Positions 20,858-25,166 of a DNA stretch of 25,166 bases are shown here, piece by piece (positions within the stretch are counted from its first letter, which is position 1; each line of letters opens with the position of its first letter). The DNA lies in assembly GCA_050117725.1 (NCBI GenBank), contig JASFME010000007.1, positions 1 through 25,166 on the forward strand, written 5' to 3'. The notes below the pieces were generated by a model, which saw only the letters and a program-made list of their open reading frames with translations, did not search any database and was not told the DNA's origin. Position numbers and translations under genes: made by a program. The DNA comes from JASFJH01 sp050117725 (lineage in GTDB: Bacteria > Pseudomonadota > Gammaproteobacteria > AKS1).

Positions 20858-22012
20858 CTACAGGTTAACGAATTGTTTACGGGCACTGACAACCTTGTAC
20901 AGGTAGCGCCTCGCCTCGGCGTAATGCAGCTTTTGGCGCAAATATGTGTACACATCCGCCGGGCTCATGCGGTTGATGATGCGGGCAGCCTGCTCACGGT
21001 TAGAGGAAAAAGCCCTGAGCACGTTGCCGGCGCCGGTATTGTAGGCGGCGATTGTGCAGTATTCACGTGAGACGGGGTCGTGAATCGCCTTGAGGTACTT
21101 GTTGCTGATAACACTGATGTAGCCGGTGCCCAGTTCGATATTGTTGGTGGCATTGAACAGGTAATCGCGGCCGGGGACGCGATCCCGGCCCTTGATATGC
21201 CGGTAGGCATCACGGCCACCGCTGCCTGGCACGAGTTGCATCAAGCCATAGGCCGGCGCACTGCTGACGGCGAACGGGTTAAAGTTGCTTTCGGTTTTGA
21301 TCACGGCATAGACGAGGCTGCGGCTTACCCCGAAACGCGCGGCGTAATGCTCGACAAGATGGGCATAGCGTTGCGCGCGCAGGTTCTCATGGTTGTTCAC
21401 CATGCGCAGCCGCACACTGCGTGCGGTTTTGCGTTCCCCATTGAGCTTGATAGAGCGCACCTGCAGCCGGTTGGCAAGCAGGTAATCTGCATAGCGTTCG
21501 GCACGTTGCGGACTGTCAATACTCTGACCGTGCTGGTTACGGACGAGCCCGTACAGGTAGGGAGTACCGGACAGTATGACCGTGTTCGCCGAGTACAGAT
21601 CCACTGCGCGCGGGTCGCCGGGGGTCAGCAGGGTTGTGATAATCGCATTGCGCAGGCTGCTACGGGGTTGTTCAGTATCAACGGTTTCAACGCGGATATC
21701 GCCACTGTCAAAATTAATGATGGCCCGGCTGCGGTAGTTCTGCGTATATTTCACATAGCGATGCCGGCCGGGCAGGACCACTTCATCTTCACCCCATTCG
21801 CGTTGCACCTCGCCGCGCAGCAAACGGGTCAGGCGCTTGAGATCGCGGGCCAGTGCCAGCGGGTTGCTTTTGTAACCTTGCACGCGGTTGCGTACAAATT
21901 GTTCCGGGTCCTTGCTCAGGGCGACATTGACGATTTCACCGGTGCTGCAGGCGAGCAGAGTGGTGCAGGCAGTCCCCAGCAACAGGATTTTTGTGATATC
22001 GGTGCGTAGCAT
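20858..22012 (-). CDS. mltC: Membrane-bound lytic murein transglycosylase C (MltC-like lipoprotein)
   Basis: It cleaves the glycan strands of peptidoglycan to anhydromuropeptides while attached to the outer membrane. A lipoprotein signal ends in LLAC with the lipidated C22. The N-terminal half (about 30-200) matches the MltC-specific domain. The SLT catalytic domain (about 213-384) carries the catalytic E241 in IKTESNFNPFAVSSAPAYGLMQLVP, followed by NIELGTGYISVI and IAAYNTGAGNVLRAF. Length (384 aa) is slightly above E. coli MltC (about 359). It is divergent from the dam gene and convergent with the upstream hypothetical ORF. E. coli mltC lies elsewhere, so the neighbourhood does not add functional evidence. 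Confidence 0.9.
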   Translation of the reverse strand: MLRTDITKILLLGTACTTLLACSTGEIVNVALSKDPEQFVRNRVQGYKSNPLALARDLKRLTRLLRGEVQREWGEDEVVLPGRHRYVKYTQNYRSRAIINFDSGDIRVETVDTEQPRSSLRNAIITTLLTPGDPRAVDLYSANTVILSGTPYLYGLVRNQHGQSIDSPQRAERYADYLLANRLQVRSIKLNGERKTARSVRLRMVNNHENLRAQRYAHLVEHYAARFGVSRSLVYAVIKTESNFNPFAVSSAPAYGLMQLVPGSGGRDAYRHIKGRDRVPGRDYLFNATNNIELGTGYISVISNKYLKAIHDPVSREYCTIAAYNTGAGNVLRAFSSNREQAARIINRMSPADVYTYLRQKLHYAEARRYLYKVVSARKQFVNL

Positions 22013-22148
22013 GTCAATTTGCAGCCGTGTGTCGACTGTCCTGCGTTTATTCTATCTGAACGATATAACAAATTAGAGCCTTTATTACGGTCGGGGTTCC
22101 CGGCACGGGCGGCAGGCGAGTAAAACTTCCATGGTGCTGTTTTATCTA

Positions 22149-22154
22149 TATAAT
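22149..22154 (+). promoter_or_regulatory. Consensus -10 element upstream of dam
   Basis: A perfect TATAAT lies 35 bp before the minicistron and 67 bp before the dam start. The -35 region (CTTCCA/TTCCAT near 22126-22132) is poor, so an activator or an extended -10 may be needed. Confidence 0.45.
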
Positions 22155-22188
22155 GCTGAAAAAACATATAAGCGATGAGGAGAACAAC

Positions 22189-22215
22189 ATGCAGTCTGCA
22201 TATCAGTATGTGTAG
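22189..22215 (+). CDS. Eight-codon leader minicistron before dam
   Basis: ATG at 22189 follows the strongest Shine-Dalgarno in the area (GATGAGGAG, 22174-22182) at ideal spacing. It encodes MQSAYQYV and stops with TAG at 22213-22215, five bases before the dam ATG. The dam start itself has no good ribosome-binding site. Ribosomes probably load at the minicistron and reinitiate on dam, which would set a low Dam level. The reading frames differ, so this is not an N-terminal extension of Dam. Confidence 0.5.
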   Translation: MQSAYQYV

Positions 22216-22220
22216 CCTGC

Positions 22221-23060
22221 ATGGCATTATCTATGGGTGGGGCGAGCCGACAGCGTCCGTTTCTGAAATGGGCGGGCAACAAGTACCGTATTATGGAACG
22301 TATCCTGCCGCGCCTGCCGCAGGGGCGGCGCCTGATCGAGCCATTTGCCGGTTCCTGCGCGGTGTTCCTGAGTACCTCGTATCGCCTGAATGTACTCAAT
22401 GATGCGAACGCGGATCTGATCAACCTGTACACGGTACTGCAAGATGAGGGGCATGCCTTTATCGATGCCCTGCAGGGCTATTTCACACCACGTTATAACA
22501 ACGAAACCACCTACTACCGCCTGCGCAAGCAATTCAATACAACGGACGATCCGTGGCTGAAGGCCGCGCTGTTTGTCTACCTGAACCGTCATGGTTACAA
22601 CGGCCTGTGTCGTTACAATGCGGGTGGCGGCTTCAATGTACCGTTTGGCCGTTACAAGCGGCCGTACTATCCGGTCCGCGAATTGCGCGAGTTTCATGCG
22701 CGCAGCAAGCAGGCGCGGTTTACCAATGAATCGTTTCTTGATGCGATGAAAAAAGCGCGCCGTGGCGACGTTGTGTACTGCGACCCGCCCTATGTACCTC
22801 TGAGCCGCACCGCGAGTTTTACCGCCTACAGTGCAGGGGGCTTTGGTGAAGCCGAGCAGATCGTTCTGGCCGAACAGGCGATGCGCCTGGCCGCACGCGG
22901 CGTGACCGTAGTGATTTCGAACCACGATACGCCGTTTACCCGTGAGGTGTATCACACCGCGGACTGCGAACGATTCCCGGTGCGCCGCAGCATCAGTTGT
23001 AACGGGGCGCAGCGCGGTATGGCCGCCGAGATCCTGGCGCTGTTCCGCGCCTCGGCATAA
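22221..23060 (+). CDS. dam: DNA adenine methylase, Dam family (GATC-specific)
   Basis: This 279-aa protein transfers a methyl group from SAM to N6 of adenine, almost certainly in GATC as in E. coli Dam (278 aa). Visible motifs are FLKWAGNKYR (SAM and DNA binding, residues 14-23), IEPFAGSCAVFLS (motif I), LNDANADLINLY, NRHGYNGLCRYNAGGGFNVPFGRY (DNA-contact region), and the catalytic DPPY in VVYCDPPYVPLSRTASFTAYS. The start may be ATG 22221 or ATG 22233, and neither has a strong Shine-Dalgarno. An upstream eight-codon ORF with a strong one may drive translation. In enterics Dam acts in mismatch repair and replication control. A HAD hydrolase gene follows on the same strand. Confidence 0.94.
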   Translation: MALSMGGASRQRPFLKWAGNKYRIMERILPRLPQGRRLIEPFAGSCAVFLSTSYRLNVLNDANADLINLYTVLQDEGHAFIDALQGYFTPRYNNETTYYRLRKQFNTTDDPWLKAALFVYLNRHGYNGLCRYNAGGGFNVPFGRYKRPYYPVRELREFHARSKQARFTNESFLDAMKKARRGDVVYCDPPYVPLSRTASFTAYSAGGFGEAEQIVLAEQAMRLAARGVTVVISNHDTPFTREVYHTADCERFPVRRSISCNGAQRGMAAEILALFRASA

Positions 23061-23146
23061 CTTTCCCGGTTGCCGGTTTTCATTGCCGGCCGGGCTTGCA
23101 CTATACTGGCGCCGATTTTTACCATCCTGATAACCCGGACTGCTTC

Positions 23147-23845
23147 ATGATTCACGCGATCTGTTTTGACCTGTTCCATACCCTGGTCGATGTCGGCCAG
23201 GCTCCCGGTATCCCGGGGCGCTATACGGCCGATATCCTCGGTCTGGATCGTGAAGCCTGGAATGCGGCGTGCTTCAGTGATGCACATGATATCTGCCGGC
23301 CAACCGATCACCGCGAGGTAGTGCGCAAGATGGCGCACAGCCTGAACCCGGCTATACCGGTTGACCTGATCCGGCAGGCCGCCGATGAACGCAAGGCGCG
23401 GTTTGATTACACGTTGCGGCATGTCGACCCGCAGGTCATCGAGGTGTTACGGGCTCTGCGCGACCGTGGCCTGAAGCTGGCCCTGGTGTCGAATGCCTCG
23501 ACCGGCGAGGTCGACAGCTGGCCAGTCTCGCCGCTGGCCGCGTTGTTTGATGCGGCTGTGTTCAGTTGCAAATGTGGCCACGCCAAGCCCGATGCACTGA
23601 TCTACGAGCACGCCTTGCAACAACTGGGCAGCGAAGCAGGCCGTACCCTGTTTGTCGGCGACGGTGGCAGCAATGAACACGCCGGTGCGGCGCAGGCCGG
23701 CCTGATCCCGGTTATGTTGACGCGGTTTATCCGCGAGCGTTACCCGGAACACAAACTGACCGAACGGGCCCGGCATGTGCAGGCCCGGATCCACGAGCTG
23801 GCAGAGCTGCATGAACTGCTGGATCGATTCAACGCAACCGAATGA
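23147..23845 (+). CDS. HAD-superfamily hydrolase
   Basis: This is a 232-aa cytoplasmic HAD-fold protein. Motif I is ICFDLFHTLVD, where D8 is the nucleophile but the usual second Asp (D+2) is Phe. The cap domain spans about residues 16-95. Motif II is LALVSNAS, motif III is KCGHAKPD (Lys), and motif IV is VGDGGSNEHAGAAQAG. Loss of D+2 is seen in haloacid-dehalogenase-like members (for example FDAYGTL) as well as in many uncharacterised HADs. The phosphatase label should therefore be kept open. The longer frame from 23096 reads through unlikely sequence, so ATG 23147 is preferred. The next gene starts nine bases after its stop, suggesting an operon. Confidence 0.85.
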   Translation: MIHAICFDLFHTLVDVGQAPGIPGRYTADILGLDREAWNAACFSDAHDICRPTDHREVVRKMAHSLNPAIPVDLIRQAADERKARFDYTLRHVDPQVIEVLRALRDRGLKLALVSNASTGEVDSWPVSPLAALFDAAVFSCKCGHAKPDALIYEHALQQLGSEAGRTLFVGDGGSNEHAGAAQAGLIPVMLTRFIRERYPEHKLTERARHVQARIHELAELHELLDRFNATE

Positions 23846-23854
23846 GGAACCCCC

Positions 23855-24208
23855 GTGACTGCCGAACGCCCACCGTTTACCACTGCTATCCCGAAACAGC
23901 GTTACCGCTGGCGCGGCTATGAACTGGTCGTGCTCGGCGAGATCGAGAACAATGGCCCGGAGAAATACCGTTATATCCTCGCCGTGGTTGCCCCGGGGCA
24001 GCAACAGCCGGATATGTATTTCAGTGTTGAGCAGAGCCGTCGTGCCGAGCGTGATGAGGGCATGTGGAGCCTGTGGCGACACGACGAAGAGGGCAAACAG
24101 TTGCAGGCACGTGACGACGGCTTCGCGGACATCGAGATGCTGCTCGAGGTGGCCTGCAAGGTGATTGCCGATCGCTACCAGCTCGAAGGCAAGCCACTGC
24201 CAGTGTGA
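23855..24208 (+). CDS. Conserved-looking hypothetical protein, 117 aa
   Basis: This soluble 117-aa protein has no signal peptide and is unrecognised. The pattern YRWRGYELVVLGEIENNGPEKYRYILAVV suggests two or three beta strands, and a helix-rich end (DIEMLLEVACKVIADRYQL) closes it. It starts with GTG at 23855, nine bases after the HAD hydrolase stop, with GAGGAA seven bases upstream. It is probably co-transcribed with the HAD gene. No catalytic or metal-binding motif is evident. Confidence 0.75.
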   Translation: MTAERPPFTTAIPKQRYRWRGYELVVLGEIENNGPEKYRYILAVVAPGQQQPDMYFSVEQSRRAERDEGMWSLWRHDEEGKQLQARDDGFADIEMLLEVACKVIADRYQLEGKPLPV

Positions 24209-24377
24209 CCGGCAGGGCCCGGAACTGACCTTCTGCGTCAGGTTCGTGACAACGAGACGGGCTCATGTCTTGTTTGTAACATTCTGATAAATAAAAAAAT
24301 ACAGTCTTTGGCACAGATCTTGTTCTCTTCACAGTGCGATCCGGTGATCTGTCCCGCTGCAAGGTATGGAGACTGTT

Positions 24378-24920
24378 ATGGAACAAGAAAAACACGAAAA
24401 ATACGAAACGCCCGGTGCCACGGTGATCCCGTTTCCCCGCAAAGATATGATGGCCACTTTGCCCAGCGCCAGCAGCGGCCAGGAAGAGGCCGGGATGCAA
24501 TACCTGATCGGTCTCATGTACGAATACGGGCGGGGGGTGAAGCCGAACCTGGCCGAGGCGGTTGCCTGGTACCGGCGTGCGGCTACAGCCGGGCTGGCGC
24601 AGGCACAGAACAGTCTCGGGTTTTTGTATACGCTCGGCCAGGGTGTCGCACGCAACGATGAACAGGCCTGTAAATGGTTCTCACTGGCCGCAGAACAGGG
24701 CCATGCGGGAGCGCAATTGAATCTCGGCCTGCTGTACTGCTCCGGCCGGGGCGGGACCATGGATCAAGACAGCGGCGTGTACTGGTTTCATGAGGCGGCC
24801 AGGGCAGGCAGTCGCCAGGCACGGGAACTGCTCGCCCAGGCCTACGAGCAGGGCTGGTATGGCCTGTCGAAGAATGCCGAGCAGGCTGCCTACTGGTCAG
24901 ATCTTGCCTCGTATGCCTGA
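24378..24920 (+). CDS. Sel1-repeat (SLR) protein
   Basis: This 180-aa protein is made almost entirely of Sel1-like alpha-helical repeats, a scaffold for protein-protein contacts. After a polar N-terminus (residues 1-35) four repeats follow. Repeat 1 is AGMQYLIGLMYEYGRGVKPN...AVAWYRRAATAG, repeat 2 NSLGFLYTLGQGVARN...CKWFSLAAEQG, repeat 3 LNLGLLYCSGRGG...GVYWFHEAARAG, and repeat 4 ELLAQAYEQGWYGLSKN...AAYWSDLA. There is no signal peptide, so it is probably cytoplasmic. ATG 24378 has GGAG ten bases upstream. ATG 24366, four codons earlier, is only one base from an AAGG and is less likely. Partners cannot be inferred from the neighbours. Confidence 0.85.
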   Translation: MEQEKHEKYETPGATVIPFPRKDMMATLPSASSGQEEAGMQYLIGLMYEYGRGVKPNLAEAVAWYRRAATAGLAQAQNSLGFLYTLGQGVARNDEQACKWFSLAAEQGHAGAQLNLGLLYCSGRGGTMDQDSGVYWFHEAARAGSRQARELLAQAYEQGWYGLSKNAEQAAYWSDLASYA

Positions 24921-25069
24921 GTGCCACGACCACGTGTGATGCTCGACAGGCTTGTACGGCCTGTGCTACTTTCCCCCGCCCTCGATCCCGGTATGACGCC
25001 GGGGCGTTTGTTTCAGTCCAGGTTTCCTTACACAATGAAGGGGTAAGGTAACAGCAGGGAGAATCTGCC

Positions 25070-25166
25070 ATGCCGTATTTCGTTTTTCGTAAGACCGAGA
25101 AAAAGCTCGAGTTGCAAGGTCGCCATGACAGCTATCGTGATGCCAAACAGGAAGTGAAGGCCCTGC
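25070..25166 (+). CDS. Start of a hypothetical protein (3' partial)
   Basis: ATG at 25070 with AGGGAG ten bases upstream opens a frame that runs off the window. The visible N-terminus begins MPYFVFRKTEKKLELQGRHD and continues with a charged helix (AKQEVKAL). It resembles no family I can name with confidence. Too little is visible for any functional statement. Confidence 0.65.
   Translation, partial: MPYFVFRKTEKKLELQGRHDSYRDAKQEVKAL

Noticed and set aside
21080..22009. 309-codon plus-strand open frame opposite mltC
   Set aside because: The minus strand has a lipobox and SLT catalytic motifs. The plus frame has none.

Overview
The window comes from a Gammaproteobacterium, most likely an aquatic or sulfur-oxidising/denitrifying lineage such as Chromatiales, Ectothiorhodospiraceae or a relative. 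This is inferred from gene content: a Dam methylase, an MltC-type transglycosylase, a Pseudomonas-style split class II ribonucleotide reductase (nrdJa/nrdJb), and NapC/NapF/NapH-type electron-transfer proteins. Base composition is moderately GC-rich. I see no tRNA, rRNA, IS element, prophage or CRISPR array.

Layout. 1-2815 (+): the end of a respiratory electron-transfer operon, with a membrane polyferredoxin cut by the window edge, a NapC/NirT-family cytochrome with five haem motifs, and a NapF-like ferredoxin followed by an apparently frameshifted charged tail. 2819-3867 (-): a translationally coupled small membrane protein and secreted HEXXHXXGXXD metalloprotease. 3936-6054 (-): DAHP synthase and an orphan PstS-like binding protein, separated by a clear terminator. 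6203 to about 13426 (-): a tightly packed seven-gene operon. 14023-14871 (+): an RlmI-like methyltransferase. 14961-16935 (-): an HtrA/Deg protease and an Hsp20 chaperone with a sigma32-type promoter. 17258-20191 (+): nrdJa-nrdJb behind a promoter carrying two NrdR-like boxes. 20228-20419 (+): a compact independent transcript encoding a 24-32 aa peptide or acting as an sRNA. 20532-20735 (+): a 67-aa hypothetical protein. 20858-22012 (-): MltC. 22189-25166 (+): Dam with an upstream minicistron, a HAD hydrolase, two hypothetical or Sel1-repeat proteins, and the start of one more gene.

The most interesting region is the operon at 6203-13426. In transcription order it encodes a membrane-anchored FN3-like protein, an M20-family N-carbamoyl amidohydrolase, an isochorismatase-fold cysteine hydrolase, a sodium:solute symporter, a 40-aa single-pass membrane protein, an aspartate-carbamoyltransferase paralogue that lacks the aspartate-binding residues, and a 672-aa asparagine-synthetase-like amidotransferase. 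Several junctions overlap or nearly touch. One set of enzymes could put on a carbamoyl group and an amide, and another set could remove both, with a transporter between them. I propose that this operon makes, recaptures and recycles a carbamoylated, amidated amino acid. The known compatible solute N-alpha-carbamoyl-L-glutamine 1-amide of halophilic purple sulfur bacteria is the most attractive candidate. This is an inference from enzyme chemistry and gene order. It has not been shown, and a purely catabolic role for a carbamoyl compound remains possible.
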